Source of the DNA: Cynocephalus volans
Lineage: Eukaryota > Chordata > Mammalia > Dermoptera > Cynocephalidae
Direction of reading: 5' to 3'
Length of the DNA: 64,000 nt
NCBI RefSeq assembly: GCF_027409185.1
Contig: NC_084462.1
Span: forward strand, 179,604,071 to 179,668,070
Below, piece after piece: positions 12,107 through 25,088 of the stretch. The notes under the pieces were generated by a model, which saw only the letters and a program-made list of their open reading frames with translations, was not told the origin of the DNA and made no database searches. Position 1 is the first letter of the stretch; each line of letters opens with the position of its first letter. Made by a program: the position numbers and the translations under genes.

Positions 12107-13110
12107 CTACCAGGCCCTTCTTGTCCTCACAGGGACACCAGGCACTTAGGAGACCACCTGGGAAAGACCATTTGCTGGGAAGCAGAGGAGCTGACTTCTG
12201 GCTTCTCTGTGGCCTGAGCTGTCCCAGCCCTGGGGAAGGGGTTGCCATACTGTTCTCTGCTGAACCCTGGCTGCTGGTTGTGGGCCAGAGACCCAGACCG
12301 GCTGATCTGTGGCCCCATATTACAGATGGGAAGCCTGAGGTCCAGAAGGTGAAAGGACTTCTCCGTGCCACAGCTGTATAATTTAACTGTCAAGACCTCT
12401 TTCCACTGGCCTGCGTCTGCTCCCCCACTCAGTCCCTAGGCTGACACGGAGCCCCCAAGAGGCCCCATGCATTCCTGGAGGGGCTCCTAGGTCACCCTCA
12501 GTGGGAGTGGCAGCAGCTGGGATACTCTCAGCAGTGCCATGTAGAGAAGCTGGACTACACTGGCATCCAGTTCTGCGGCACCAGGAGACACTCCAAGCTG
12601 TGCTGTCCCTAACAGAGACCAGAGAGGTGGCCAAGAAGGCTCCCTGGAGCCCTGCCAGGTGGGGGACTTGGGAAGTTAGCAAGTCCCTGGGCAGCCCGTT
12701 AGGGGGTCACCAGAGACCCCTTGGAGCCAGCCTGCAGGGCAGGCGCACGACGGTGGTGGCTAGGATCCCTGGGAGGGGGTGGGACTGGAGGGTCTGGCTG
12801 GGTTTCCAGAAGATCCCGCCGAACAGTCCAGGTGCAGAGCGCCGCCTGAGGCGCTGCACGGGCATCACCTGGGACCTTCGTGACGGTACAGAGTGGGCAT
12901 GAGGGTCGGTCCCCCTTCCATACCCGAGAATACTGAGACCCCTGGAGTGAAGCTCGTGGCCAAGGTCACCCAGCTGGTGAGCTGAACTGAACGCAGGTCT
13001 GATGGAGTCTGCCGCCATGCACCTGAGCCGGGCGACAGGCTGGGGGGCGGACGGGCGTCCACGTCGGGTTTCTGAAAAGTGGCAGTGGGGTGGCGGCGGG
13101 CGGGCGGGCG

Positions 13111-13860
13111 TCACAGGCTGGAGGGCTGGGCCAGGGCGGGCCCCGCGGGGGCGGCGGGCACAGCCTCGCCCTCGGTCCCGGCCTCCTGGCCCCGCGCGTA
13201 CGAGAGCACCACGGTGACGGTGGCGAAGGTGGCGGCGTTGACCGGGAAGGCACGCAGCAGCGTGGAGGCCAGGCCCCGCGTGAAGACGCGCCAGCCCTCG
13301 GCGCGGTAGCTCTGGCGCGCGCAGTCCAGGATGCCGCGGTAGCGCGGGGCGCCGCGCAGCCCGTCCGCCTGCAGCCGCGACTTGACCACGTCCACGGGGT
13401 AGGTGGACAGCCAGGACGCGATGCCCGACGTGCCGCCCGCCAGCAGCAGCTTGGGCACCAGCAGCGGGTCTCCGGGCTCGCAGCCCAGCGCGCGCGTCAG
13501 CACGTCGTAGGTGAGGAAGTAGACGCCGAAGCTGGGCGTCTCGCGCAGCAGCGTGGACAGCAGCCCGCGGTGCACGCCGCGCAGGCCCTCGCGCCGGTAG
13601 ATCTGCGCCAGGCAGTCCAGCGAGCCCCTGTAGGCGCGCGCCGCACCCGCGTCCTGCAGCTGCAGCCGCGTCTTGGCCAGCTCCATGGGGCAGCAGATGA
13701 CGCACTGGATGGCCCCTGCCGCCGCGCCGGCCACGAATTGGTGGAGCGGAGTGTCGCGGCCCAGGGCCCGGAGGGTGTTGCCCTGCACCCCGAACACGAG
13801 CGCGTTGATGAAGGTGAGCCCCATGAGGGGCGAGCCCAGGCCCTTGTACAGGCCCAGCAC
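13111..13860 (-). CDS. SLC25A29: SLC25A29 exon 4 (residues 55-303)
   Basis: Acceptor CCCCTGCAG then GTGCTGGGCCTG; ends at the stop at 13111-13113. It encodes the end of carrier repeat 1 and all of repeats 2 and 3, with CPMELAKTRLQ and YPVDVVKSRLQ, and a short Ala/Pro-rich tail ending AQPSSL. The exon is very GC- and CpG-rich compared with its flanks. Confidence 0.95.
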   Translation of the reverse strand: MLGLYKGLGSPLMGLTFINALVFGVQGNTLRALGRDTPLHQFVAGAAAGAIQCVICCPMELAKTRLQLQDAGAARAYRGSLDCLAQIYRREGLRGVHRGLLSTLLRETPSFGVYFLTYDVLTRALGCEPGDPLLVPKLLLAGGTSGIASWLSTYPVDVVKSRLQADGLRGAPRYRGILDCARQSYRAEGWRVFTRGLASTLLRAFPVNAATFATVTVVLSYARGQEAGTEGEAVPAAPAGPALAQPSSL

Positions 13861-16800
13861 CTGCAGGGGACAGAGAGGCCATCAGGGGCAGCAGGGTGCC
13901 CCTCCCTGCAGGTGGTGGCAGCCCCAGCCCACCCAGGTGCTGAAAAGGACCACGCAAAATTTTATTAGGGGGCTGGCCCTTTAGCTCAGTTAGAGTGCGG
14001 TGTTGTAACACCAAGGTCAAGGGTTCGGATCGTTCCACCCACCAGCCACCAACAAAAAGGAATTTTATTAGAACCACAGTCCTCAAGCAACACCAGGCCT
14101 GAGGTTTCACAGCTTACCCAAGTGTCCTCTCGATACCACCTTTCTGGGTCTCTGGGGTGGGGGGCACCCCAAAGGCTAGTTCCCCACCCCCTCACCCTGA
14201 CCAACCCAGCCACTCACACTCTCCTGCTTGATGATGGACTGGAAGCAGTGCAAGGTCCCTCGGTACTGGGGCTTCTCCGCACTCTGCACCTGAAGCCGCA
14301 CCTGGAAGGAGGAGGCCCAGTGAAAGGTGGGCAAACTGGGGGTCAGAGCACCCAGCTCCCTGGTCTGGCGCTCAGGACCACCCGGGGAGGGTCTCTCAAG
14401 CAGGCCCAAGGTGGGATGCACAAGGCCGGGAGTCAAGTAGCTTTCTGTGGGTTTTGGAATTCCAGGGTGGGGCAGGGCCGGGTATCCGTGCCTCCTCAGG
14501 GAGGGCTGTTTGTGGGCACACAGCAACAGGACAGCCAGCTGTAGACGGGGTAAGGGGCCCCCAAGACCTCAAACAAGTGGGGGTTAAGCCTCTTGTCTTC
14601 ACTGTCACTGCACAATGCACTGACAGTGGGGCATGAACTACCTCGAGACCAACCCATTGTCCAGATGACACTTATCCTGCTGAGTGGCTAATGTCCCAAA
14701 CTAGGGCTGATGCCAAAGGAGCTCCTGAACTAATGTGCCATCACATAACTATCCTCATTGTGGGCTGACATTGAGGCAAGGGGCATTAAAAGTAATGAGC
14801 CCCGGCTCCTCAGAACTCCTGCGTGGTGTCTGCCAGCAGCCCTTCATGAGAACAGTGGTGACAGAACAGCTGACAGCCTCCCTGGGGACCTATATCAGCA
14901 ACTCTGGGGCCTGGGACACTGGTCAGGCTCAGCCTCTTATGGGTGAAAGCGCTCTTTGTTGGCCGAGAGCTTATCTCTGCTCTTGATACCAGGCTCTATA
15001 GTTGCGGAGAGCTGGAGGGACACTTCCTGAACCCAGAATCTGCTTCATGGAGGTGGGAGGGTTAAACTAGGTCAGGTCACATTCTCAGGAGCTAGTTCCC
15101 GAGATATGACTCAGAAATGATCTTTACAGCCAGGGCCGTGGAGCGAGCACTCTGTCCTGGGCAGCACAGGATGGAGGAGGCCTTCACATTCATTATCTCT
15201 GGGCATTGGAATCACCTGCCCAGGTGGGTACAAATGTCCCCATTTCCAAGATGGGAAGACTGAGGCTCTGAGTTGTTTTGCAATTTGACCAATGCTGTCT
15301 TCTGCAGGGACATGCGTGGCTGTGTTGGTTGGGTTGAGGGTGGGGTGCGGGTGCTGGCCGGGGAGAGCCCTCACAGGGAACAGCCAGCCTTCAGCCCCGA
15401 TTGTGGAGCCTTTTCCAGTTCTCTCCACAGAACAGGTGGATCTCCTATTGGCAGATTCACTTACAAAAATGTTTTGTTAGGGGGAAAAAGGACCATCTCT
15501 GCACATGAGAGGCTCAACAGCTGGTGGCCACTGCCCTGGGCGGAGACTGGTGACTGTGTGAGCCCTGTGAAGACTTCCCCCACAGCACCCCTTCCCACCC
15601 CAGCCGCCCAGCTCTCAGCCAGAATGCGGCAGGGGAGGGGGTGAATTTTCAGAGGAGAAAAGCAAAACCACTTGTTGAACTAAATTTAACAACAGATTAA
15701 CACCATGAGCTCTGGCTCAGGTTAGGTCTTTGATGCGAGGCTTTTCACTTTCCCTTAATGTTCTGGGGTCTCTGGTGGGACATCTCTGTTCCCCCTGCAG
15801 TCCCCAATACTGGCACTCAGAGGGCTGTGTTAGCAGGACTGATGTGATGCAGAGCTGTCCATTCCTTGGCCTGGGTGGCATCTTTTAGGTCTCTGCAGGT
15901 CACAAACGCTGTTGAAAGCCCAGGTCTGGCCAGCTGGAGAACATCAGGCTTCTCCCACCAAAGTAGGCAGAGGCCTCCTCCGCTTTGTTCCCCACCCCTG
16001 GGTCTGTGACAAGCCCTCGCTGTCTGGGAGTCTGGTAGCTGTGGCCCAAGTCTTGTAATGTCTAGAGCTGACGTTCTTAATATTTTGGGGTGACAGGATC
16101 TCCTTTGAGGATCAGTGGAAACTGTGGACCCACCCCTGGGAAAGCAGTCATTTGCACACAAGCCCAGGAGGCTCCCAGCTCCCACAGGCCTGGGAGATGC
16201 CCACACAAAGACGCCCCTGATCCAGAGGGGGCTGATTTTTCTCAGCTAGCCCCACCCTAGCCCCCACCCCAGGACCTGTGCTGGGCCCAAGCTCATCTCA
16301 TGCCCTCCCTGTCCTCTGCCAGTAGCGGACGGAACTCGAGGGGTGGGAGCGGGAGGGGCGTGGTGGGGTGGGGTCCAGGTCTGGTTTGGTGAGGACCAAG
16401 AAGAGGTTCACCTGGTCTGTACTTACTAGCGCTCTCCAGGGTGAGGCTTACGCTCATCTACAACAAAGTTACACTTTTGCTATGGATGGAGACAGCCCCT
16501 AGCTCAGAAAGTAAAGGCGGTTAAAGCAACACACAATTGCAACATCACATCCAGGTGTAGAGCCCCCAAGGCCGGCCCCCCACCACCCTGCCCCCTCCCC
16601 TGCCCAGGGATGGCCAGTCACCACTCTGTCATTGGTCAAGATGACTGCTCCCTGATGAAAGCAACTTTGACAGTGTCACTGATTATTGTCATGTCCAGTG
16701 AAGGACAGAAAACTCTCTTCATACAGAAATGTGTGTAAAGGCAGCATGGCTGAGGACAGTGGTTGTAGTTCTGGGCGTGACGGAGGAAAACCAGATCTTG

Positions 16801-19800
16801 GACTCTTTTGGTCTCAAGAGTCTGGAGGAATAATCTGTGAATATCCGGCCATGAGATGGTTTGCGGCCACGTGACAGTGTGGACTGACGTGGAACATGGG
16901 TGTCCCGGAGTACAGCGTCAATTAATGACGTTCAAACAAGGCCAAAGGGACCATGGCTTTACAAGCTGTGACACTGGATGCCTCCAGTAGGGGAGGAAGT
17001 GGTTAGGAGTGGGGGGCTTGGGAGGGTTGGCTGTGTGCTGCTTCTGGGTGGCGGCTACCCACCCAATTTATAGATTTGTACACTTAGGATGTGAGTACTT
17101 TTGTACATGTGTTAAACTTCAATTAAAAAGAAAAAAAACCTACAGCAGTAGGAAGTAAATCCCACTTTTGCCAACGGCAGGGAATGTATGTGCGTCTGTG
17201 CACATTTCTGCTTTTCAGTAGAAATCACTGACAAGGGCTGGGGGGGAAGGAGAGATGAAAGGCTGGCTTTTTCCTCTTTTGTTTATATATCTTTATACTA
17301 TGGTTAAAAAAAATTTTTTTTATAACCAATGTTACTTCTGTAATAGAAAGCCAACAAGAACTTTATGTACCTGATGATTAAAATATTTTAAAAATATCAC
17401 ATGCCCTGTGGAGGGAGAGATCAGTTGGGGGGCAGATTCTGAGGGCAGTACACAAATGTAAAAAATGATCTGTCTGCGGGAGGGAAATCACTGGCTTCTC
17501 CACATTTCCCAGTTTTCCCTTAATGAGAATGTTGAACTTCTATCATGGAAAACAGTCAGTAAAAGCACTAAGGCCATTGGTGACATAGCCTCACGTTAAC
17601 GCACGTGAACACGCAGTTTAACAGAGAGCCCCTGGGTGGCTGGAGTGGAGCAGGAGTTGATCACTGGGGGCAGGTTTTCTCCTCTTCCTAAAAAAACTCG
17701 GTTTTCATTTTGTTTTGTTAGCGGCTAGCAGGTAAAAGCTCAGCTCTCTAAGGCAGGTTTGTCCAGATGTAATGCTGGTGGGCCACAGTGGCAAAAACAA
17801 ACAAAACCTGAATGGATTTTCTCAAAACCACCTTCTAAGTGCCAGGGGAGTTGGGTTGGGGCGGCCAAAACCCAGTGGAGTGGAGAGAGGCTCCTGCACC
17901 TAAGTACTGCAGGGGAGCTGGTCATGGGCTCAGCAGCTCAGAGGGAGGGGGCACCAGGACAAAAATGCCCCTCAGCTGCTGTGGATGCCAGAGGGTGCCA
18001 GGCAGGAGCTGCAGAAGCCTGTGTCCCGGCAAAACTGGGCTGAGCGAGTGGCTGGGAGGCACTTCTTGGCTGGACACAGCATTCACAACACGTGACCACA
18101 AGGTATAAACACAGCGTAACGTGGAGACTGCCAGGCTGTCCTGGGCTGCTCCAACCTACGGGCAGGCTTCGCTGGGTAGCCTGGCTACGCAGAGCAATGG
18201 CATGTTTGGGGGTGGCTCAGCAGGCCTGTGCAGGGAACTTAGGGCTCTGTTTGGCAACAAGGCCTGGCCCTTCAGCCTCCTCCCCAAATTGCCCGCAGCG
18301 GGATGGAAGGAGATTTGTGCTGATTTTCAGAACTAGCATTTAATCCAACACAAATTACACTATTGAGCTCCAGGCGCCACAAGGGAGGCCTTGATAATCC
18401 CCCCCTCATTTTGCAGATGAGGACATTTGGGCCAAAAGTCATGCAGCAAACCAGCTGGTAGAGGGGTCTGGACCTGTACAAGGCCCAGGGACAACATTTT
18501 AAGGTGAGAGCCAGGGCATAAGGCAAGGGCATCGTTCCTGTGCTGGAGGAAATCCCAGCCCTAAATTAACAAGTGATTTGCTCTGCCAAGAAACACGTGG
18601 GTTCACTGAAAAAATGAGTCAGGAAGTCCACCTGAAACCCAGCTCAGGATAAGACGTCTTGCCTTCAGCTTGGCCCATACCCTGCGGGAAAAGTGCCAAG
18701 TTCAGTGTACACAGCACACACAGAAGGTCTGGCCTAGTGTCCCTCTGTTCGCCCTGGGGCCCACAGAAAATGGCATGGAAGGGTCCTGACTTGGCTAGTT
18801 TAAGAACATAAACCCCAACCACTGGGGAAAAAAGTTTATTTGGGAATTTCCAACTGGAGGACACAGATTTCCCTGGTTTCAATTCTGGGGTGTCTGAGAA
18901 ACTGGAACTCCACACTTTATTGCAGCACGGGGTGTATCCTGGAACTGGTTAACCGGGCCACAGCTCCCAAAGCACGGGTTGCAGGCATCTCACAGGTGCA
19001 CACCAGCACTCAGGAAACAACCACTCAGTTTCTCAACAGTGACAATCACTGCTCTGTGAAGATCATGTTAATGGGAAACACTAACAAGTTTTGATTTTTC
19101 TGTATTTTCTCTCTGAACTTTTATTTCTTTCAAGAAAATGTTTAGGGAGTTCTGCATAAGAACAGTATGGGTGTCCTTGCTCTGGGTACGAGGAATTGTA
19201 CCCTTCAGTACCTCAGTCTCAGCTGGCCAAGCCCAAGAACGGACTTGGCCATGAACCCAACCTGTGGTTCAGCCTCAGCTGGGAGATCTAAGGATAAACC
19301 CAGAAGGAAGGTTCAACTCGGTTCAGCGGGAAAACAGCTGCCCACCTGGGCATCCTGAGTGTTGGAATTCTACCTTTATTCTAAAACCCGTGGGAAGACT
19401 TCGAACGTGCTCCTGAGGTTGTAACTGGAAAGGGGTCTCCAGCCGCCCCTAACCCTGCAGGCCTCTCTCCAATGGCTCTACAAGGGCCTGAAATTAAAAG
19501 TGACGAGAGACTCACCTTGACTGTGTCAAACGGGTGTCCCACAAGCACGCCTGCCACACCTGGAAGAAAGGGGTACTTGTGACCCAAATGCCTGAGAAAC
19601 TTGCAGTGTGGGGCACTGGGGTGGGATGGGGCTCTGGAAAGGAGGAGTGGGCAGGAGTGCTGGAGGGGAAAGCAGCATGAACTAGGCACCTACTGGGCAC
19701 CAGGCACATGCCATGAACTCCTGTAATCCTCATGTCTGGTGGAGAGTGTGTGAGATCTCCCAAGCTGGTGTCTGGTGTCCCTTCCCTCCGCCTGCTGCTC

Positions 19801-22800
19801 ACTGCCGTCAGCTGGTCTGGGCGGCTGACAACAAAAGTTGTTCCCTGGAGACTGCACACACAACTTCCAGGATGTTCCATTGCTCCAAACACCTTCTGGC
19901 ATAAGCAGGAGGCTCCAGGGATGTCAGATCCTCACCCAGATTTAAATTTCCCCCCTGCCAGGTACCCAGTGGTAGTGTTTCTGAGCCTCTCTCTCCTCAC
20001 CTATAAAGGTGGTATCTACCTCCCCCAGGACAGCTATGGAGATTAAACAGGGTAATGGCCCCCAGGAAGCACTGACCCCAGGACCTGACGCATAGTAGGC
20101 ATTGGCTGACACCTCTGCTCCCTTCCCAGAGTGGAGGTGACTCAAGCCCAGGGAGGCACCTGGTGAATGTGGTTGTGCTTGGTTATTTACCAGTTCAGAG
20201 CCTGCTGAAAACCCAGCCCTCCTTGAAAGACAAAGGCTCACTCCTCCAAAATGGCTCACAAACACTTCTCAGAGTCCTGCATGCTATAGGTTGTAAACAT
20301 CTCTGTGAGTCTCGCCACTACCACTGTGAGAAAGGCAGCCTTATTAGCCCATTTCACAGAAGGAGAAACTGAGGCTCAGTGAGGTCAGGTTGCTGACACC
20401 GACTCCTACCCTTCCGTCCCTAAAATTTCGTGTGTATACCTGTGAAAGTTCTCCTTTTATTGCTAGTAGTGTTTATGCATATTTAAAACAACTAATATCT
20501 GTTGAGTAAAAACCAGTAACATTACAAGCTGCTGGTTATTGTTCTTAGTTTTGTATATATATCAACTCTCCCACTCATGTACCTGTTAAGGAACTACTAA
20601 CCCACTTTACAGATGAGGAAAGCAAGGCACAGAGAAGTGATATGTCCATGCTACACAGCTAGTAAGTGCTGGAGCTGGGATGCTAACCTAGACCTTCTGG
20701 CCCTGGAGCCCTCCTCCCTAACCACTCCCCTCTCCTGTTCCCTGTTATTTGGTTACCATGTTAGTTGATACCCAAAGATTAATGAGAGTTACCATGTACT
20801 TCCTTCACAAACTGTACTTTTCTTTGGCAGCTGGTGTAGCTTTTATCTTTACATAACGTCCTGTTCATCCTGCTTAATGCTCTGAACCTTCATGCCACTT
20901 TGACACTTTGCCAATTCTGCTATCTTTCTGATTACACGCGCCTGGTATAGTTTTGTCCAACTCTTAATTTTGAACCTTTCTTATTTTGTTTTATTTTTTG
21001 GCCGCTGGCTGGTATGGGGAATCGAACCCTGGACCTTGCTGTTATCAGCACCACACTCTGACTTACTGAGCTAACCAGCCAGCCCCTTCTATTTTGTTTT
21101 AGTTGCTTCTTTTAAACAACTTAGAGCTGGATTTTGTTTCCTAGCACTGTCTGAAGCAGTCTCAGATTTTGCTGACACAACCTGGAGATCTGACATTATA
21201 CCATCTCGTTTTACTCCTTTTCCTCTCCACGTTTTTGCTGGAATAGTCATTTGGTGCAAGGAAATTACTATTCATCTCCTTTGTGCTTGTTAATTTGGAA
21301 GTTCAGAAAAGAGTTACTTCTTGTTCTGACACTTCTAATCATTATATAGAAACGAGGTATGGGCCCGCCACCCCCTAAGGCCCTTTCTGCCCCCTTCTGC
21401 TGACACTCACCCAGAAAACCGTGCGAGACTCGGTGCGCGGCTGTTCCCTCTCCTCCCATCTTTGGGTCTCTACTCTGATCAACTGCCATTTCGCCGGAGC
21501 CTTTCTTCATTATTTTCCTCAGATGTAACACATGGGGGAAATGCCCTACGAATTCTTGCTCACCTACAAAATACATTTCTTAACACGGTTACAGAACCCA
21601 ATTATGCCCTGGTGAGGACTCCAGGCCCAGTCGGGAAAGGAAGGGTCTGCAGAGACCCTGGAGTTTTCTGGTTTCCAGTGCTGCAGATGAGAAATCTGCT
21701 GCCAATGTGTTTCTTCTCCTTTGTCAATACTTATTTATTCTGTCCAGAAAACTGAGGTTTTATCTGTGGGCTTTAAGAATGTCCCCAAGAGATGCCAAGG
21801 GTGTGCCTTTTTCTTTAAAGTAACCTGCCTGGAACTCCACCAGCCCTTGAACTCTGCAGGCTCACGCCCTCTTCCGATAAGGGAAAATTTCCACTATTAG
21901 GTATTCATCACGTTCATCGTCTCGTGACCTCTCTCCCCTTTTGCTTCCTGGAACCTGTTACCATTCACAGGTGGGCAAGAAGACACCCACAAGCCTGTCT
22001 GTTCCTTCGTGCTCCCTCTGTCTTTCTGGTCTTCTGGGACACATTTTCTTTCTTCCCTTTGAGATCCACCCTCTTTTTTCACTTGAATTTTCTCAATTTG
22101 AAAATCTTAGTTCTAGAACCTCTTTTATTGGGCTGTATCTGGATTTCCTTGGCCTTGGAAACCTAACACTTGCCTAGGTTGTGCTGCCTGGCCTTCCTTC
22201 TGCCCTGTACCCCCGCAGCCAGGACCAGCTGTGGGGTTCCCTTCCAGTGGGTGGATGGTCACGCCTCTGGCCCCAGACTTGCTCAGGTGCTGCCAACAGC
22301 CTTCTCAGCCTCTGGGACAGAAGGCGATGGGAGGGGGAGAGGAGAAAGCCCCTCATCACCCCAGCCTCTGTTGAGCAGCCAGTAGGGAGGCTACAGTCAA
22401 GGACTCGCGGGCAGGCCTCCGCATTTCCACTCTCCCTGACTTGCTATAGTGCCCTAAGGCGAGGGGCTTGGTCTCCCTCACCCAGAACATCTCCACCCCC
22501 TGAAACAGAGTGGGTTGTGGGTCCTGCCTCCTTCGGAGCCTCCAGTCCTGCAAAGCCTTATTTTTTTAACCTCACAGTCACGCGGAGAGCCAGCCAGGAA
22601 GCCCTGCCTCACCATCTCCCTGAAAGGAAACTGAGGCATAATCACACAAGCAGAAGCAGACCCTGTCTCTAACTCCAAAGCCACTGCACCACATAAGCGG
22701 GACTCTCAGTGGCAACCCCATCCTGTGATCCTCCAGGGCAGGAGGGGGACCACTGTCTTAGAGGCAGCTCGCAGCAGAGGTGGTGGGAAGAGGCACTGGG

Positions 22801-25088
22801 ATGGCAGATCTATCCCTCCATGAAGCATCTCCCCTGCCCACACTGGGTTTCTCTCTGTGCCTTCTCTTGCCCATGCCCTATGCAGAGCCCAGGGTCTGTG
22901 TGACCTCAAGATGTCACATAGGCTGACCTCCAGGTAAGGGTGAGGAGGAAGTCCTTCTGACCTTTCCACCACGGGGGGGGGGGGGGGGGGGGGATGCTGT
23001 CAATCAAAGTGCCTGCGCGGCCTCCTGGGGAGAAGTTAAACACATGACCCAAACTAGGCCAATCCTTATAGGAAACGTACCCTTCTCCATCCCAGGAATC
23101 TGAATCAGGAGCCACCTAGGAGAAGTGCCACCACCATCCCTCTCTGAGCCTCCAGCTCAGGAGGATTCCAAACCAGAAGGAAGAAGGCAGGGGTCTCCGG
23201 GGGCCAGGTCCCAAGGTAGGGGCACTGCCCATGCACTGCTCCTGGACAGCTCCTCCAGGCGGGGCTGCCCGCCCTTGGCTCAGCCTGGAAGAAGAGCCTG
23301 GGACACAATCAGGTCACTGTCCAGCAGGCCAGCCCCTGGCACCTTCAAGGCTGGGGGAGTGGAAGAGAACATCACTCCCAGCGGCCCTTTTGGAAGGAGC
23401 GACTGTGATTTTGTGCTAGTTTCTCCACCTCCCTGGGTCTAGGTTTCTTCTTGGTCAGGTGACTTCCATCCTCATCCACCAGGGAGGATCAGGCCTACAC
23501 TCACACAGCCGGAGGAGGTGGGCACCACGAGCCCTGGACTGCACATGGGCCAGGGTCTGGCAGGTGGCTTAAGCCCAAGCACTGCAGTACCAGGCAGCTC
23601 CGACCCCGGCCTCGCTCCAACCCTGGGGCAGGACATGCTGGTGCCATGGGGGCAGGCGGCATGGTCATGATCTCTTCCGGGTGGGCCTGGTGAGGATGGA
23701 CAGAAGGGCATTCCAGGCAGGGGGCCTGCGTGAACAAGAGCCCAGACTGACTGACGTGTGTTTGGGGGACTGGTCGTGCTCTACAAGCAGGCCTGGCCTT
23801 AGGATGAGTATTCCTACCCCAAACCCTAAAGGTTCTCAGGACCACCTGCACTTACAGCCATGCAACTATGGAAGAAACCCTGCTCCTCTGGGAAGAGTTC
23901 ATACTCCCCAAGAGGTCGTAAGGCGGCACTGGCCCGCGGACACCCCCGCTCTACGCCACCCGCTGGAGGTGGGTAAAGGAGGGTCGGGGACCAAAGTGGG
24001 GCGGCCCTCCCCCGAGAGGAGTAGGGAAGCACGGAGCGGGGTGCGCAGAGGCCACGCCCCCTCCTGTCTCCTCTGGCACCCAGGGCCTGGGAGTAACCCC
24101 CACCGACTTGCAGAAAGATCTGGGCTTTCTCCCCCTTCCGCAGCTTCCAAAGGCGCGACTGGGTAACAGGCCAGGAAGTTCTCAAATCCCTTCGGCACAG
24201 ATCACCTCCCTGGACACATCTCCTTCCGAACCAGCCTTCTGTCGCCCAGAAGAAGCAAGTTCCAGCTCCGCAGGTTCAAAGGCTAAGGCCACAGCCAGGG
24301 GAGGAAGCCTCCCCTTCCTCCAGGACTCTCAGGGCTGGCGGCAGCTGGGGGCTTTATTAGGGCCAAACCCGAGCGAGCAGGTGAGGAGCGGGGGACAAGG
24401 GCAGGTGCTCGAGGAGGGAAGTCGCCGTCGTCAGAGCTGGACCGGACCTCGGGTAACCAGCCAGCCCTCTCCAATTCATACCTGCTGAGTGAGGTCAACC
24501 CCCTCAAGGTAAAAGCAGAGAAGCTAAAGGCCAAACAGGGCAGCGCCGTGCCCGACGCCCACAGTCCGGTCACAGGCAGGGTCTGGACCGCGCGCCGGGT
24601 CGGGCCCTCCCGGGGACACCGCAGAGCCTGGCCTCGGCGACGGTGCCCCACAGCGGCTCGCCCGCGCAGGTAGACCGTCGCTCACCGGCAGCTCACAGCA
24701 CCGCGCAGAAGGGCGTGGCGTGTCAAAGCGCCCCGACGGCTGCAGGGGAGGAGGTGGAGTCGGCCCCGAACTTCACGGCGGGGGAGGGGACCCTGCTCAG
24801 GGTGGGCGCGGTGCGCCGGGGACCTCCCGGCAGTTCCTCCCTTCGAGCGTGCCCCAAAGGGCTGAAAAGACACCTGCCCCCGCGGACAGTGCGCTGGGCG
24901 CCCTCCGGGCCTGATGGCAACGTACGCCCACGAGGGCCGAGGGGACAGCGTGCTGTTACCCCATTTACAGACGGGGACACCTCCGCTGGGCTGGCCTCCC
25001 CTCCCGGACGCCGCCCCCGCGCCCCGGAGACCCCGGCGCCCGCCGCCGCCTTACCCCCAGCGCATCCGGCCAGGAAGTCGAGCGCCAT
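13111..25088 (-). CDS. SLC25A29: SLC25A29, mitochondrial basic amino acid carrier
   Basis: Four coding exons on the minus strand: 25055-25088, 19516-19559, 14218-14301 and 13111-13860. They join in frame into 303 codons, the length I recall for human. The product is a six-helix inner-membrane carrier that transports arginine, lysine and related basic amino acids between cytosol and matrix. Three PX[D/E]XX[K/R] signatures mark the three repeats: HPFDTVKVRLQ (20-30), CPMELAKTRLQ (111-121) and YPVDVVKSRLQ (208-218). The start ATG has a good Kozak context (GCAATGG) and gives the family's MALDFLAGCAGG N-terminus. All splice junctions are GT/AG. Introns are 5495, 5214 and 357 bp; a CYN monomer lies in the second of these (the long intron 1 holds another) and one in the last. 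The upstream CpG island suggests broad expression. No frame damage was seen. Confidence 0.95.
13969..14060 (+). mobile_element. CYN SINE monomer in SLC25A29 intron 3
   Basis: A single tRNA-Ile-like unit (GGCTGGCCCTTTAGCTCAGT, GGTGTTGTAACACCAAGGTC) with an A-rich end. The target-site duplication AATTTTATTAG lies at 13958-13968 and 14061-14071. It is antisense to the host gene. Confidence 0.85.
14218..14301 (-). CDS. SLC25A29: SLC25A29 exon 3 (residues 27-54)
   Basis: An 84-nt exon of 28 whole codons, from VRLQVQSAEKPQ to SIIKQES. Acceptor CTTCCAG and donor GTGAGT. It encodes the matrix loop after the first carrier signature. Confidence 0.95.
19516..19559 (-). CDS. SLC25A29: SLC25A29 exon 2 (residues 12-26)
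   Basis: A 44-nt exon completing the split Gly codon and encoding VAGVLVGHPFDTVK, the first carrier signature. Acceptor TTCTTCCAG and donor GTGAGT. The corresponding SLC25A47 exon has the same length and phases. Confidence 0.95.
20300..20395 (+). repeat. MIR fragment
   Basis: Short MIR core (CATTTCACAGAAGGAGAAAC then TGAGGCTCAGTGAGGTCAGG) within SLC25A29 intron 1. Confidence 0.5.
20486..20735 (+). repeat. MIR SINE
   Basis: Nearly full MIR: TTTACAGATGAGGAAAGCAA, GGCACAGAGAAGTGATATG, CACAGCTAGTAAGTGCTGGA and a degenerate end. Located in SLC25A29 intron 1. Confidence 0.65.
20994..21089 (-). mobile_element. CYN SINE monomer in SLC25A29 intron 1
   Basis: Reverse complement of one tRNA-Ile-like unit (GGCCGCTGGCTGGTATGGGG to GAGCTAACCAGCCAGCCCC). 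The 12-bp target-site duplication TATTTTGTTTTA lies at 20982-20993 and 21090-21101. Confidence 0.9.
22973..22993 (+). repeat. poly(G) run
   Basis: Twenty-one consecutive G residues in SLC25A29 intron 1. On the transcribed gene's RNA this is a C-run. The exact length may be affected by sequencing slippage. Confidence 0.9.

Larger units (their letters stand above)
11760..13110 (-). other. SLC25A29: SLC25A29 3' UTR
   Basis: Runs from the stop codon at 13111-13113 to the poly(A) signal near 11774 on the minus strand, about 1.35 kb. It carries a CYN SINE dimer in the same orientation (11939-12106) and MIR-like fragments around 12285-12380 and 12920-13000. Confidence 0.65.

Noticed and set aside
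13090-13968. 292-codon plus-strand frame antisense to SLC25A29 exon 4
   Set aside because: Shadow of the GC-rich real exon; composition is that of the antisense reading, with no family match.
12707-14110. 467-codon minus-strand frame overlapping SLC25A29 exon 4 in another frame
   Set aside because: Wrong frame of the same GC-rich exon; it runs through UTR, intron and SINE sequence.
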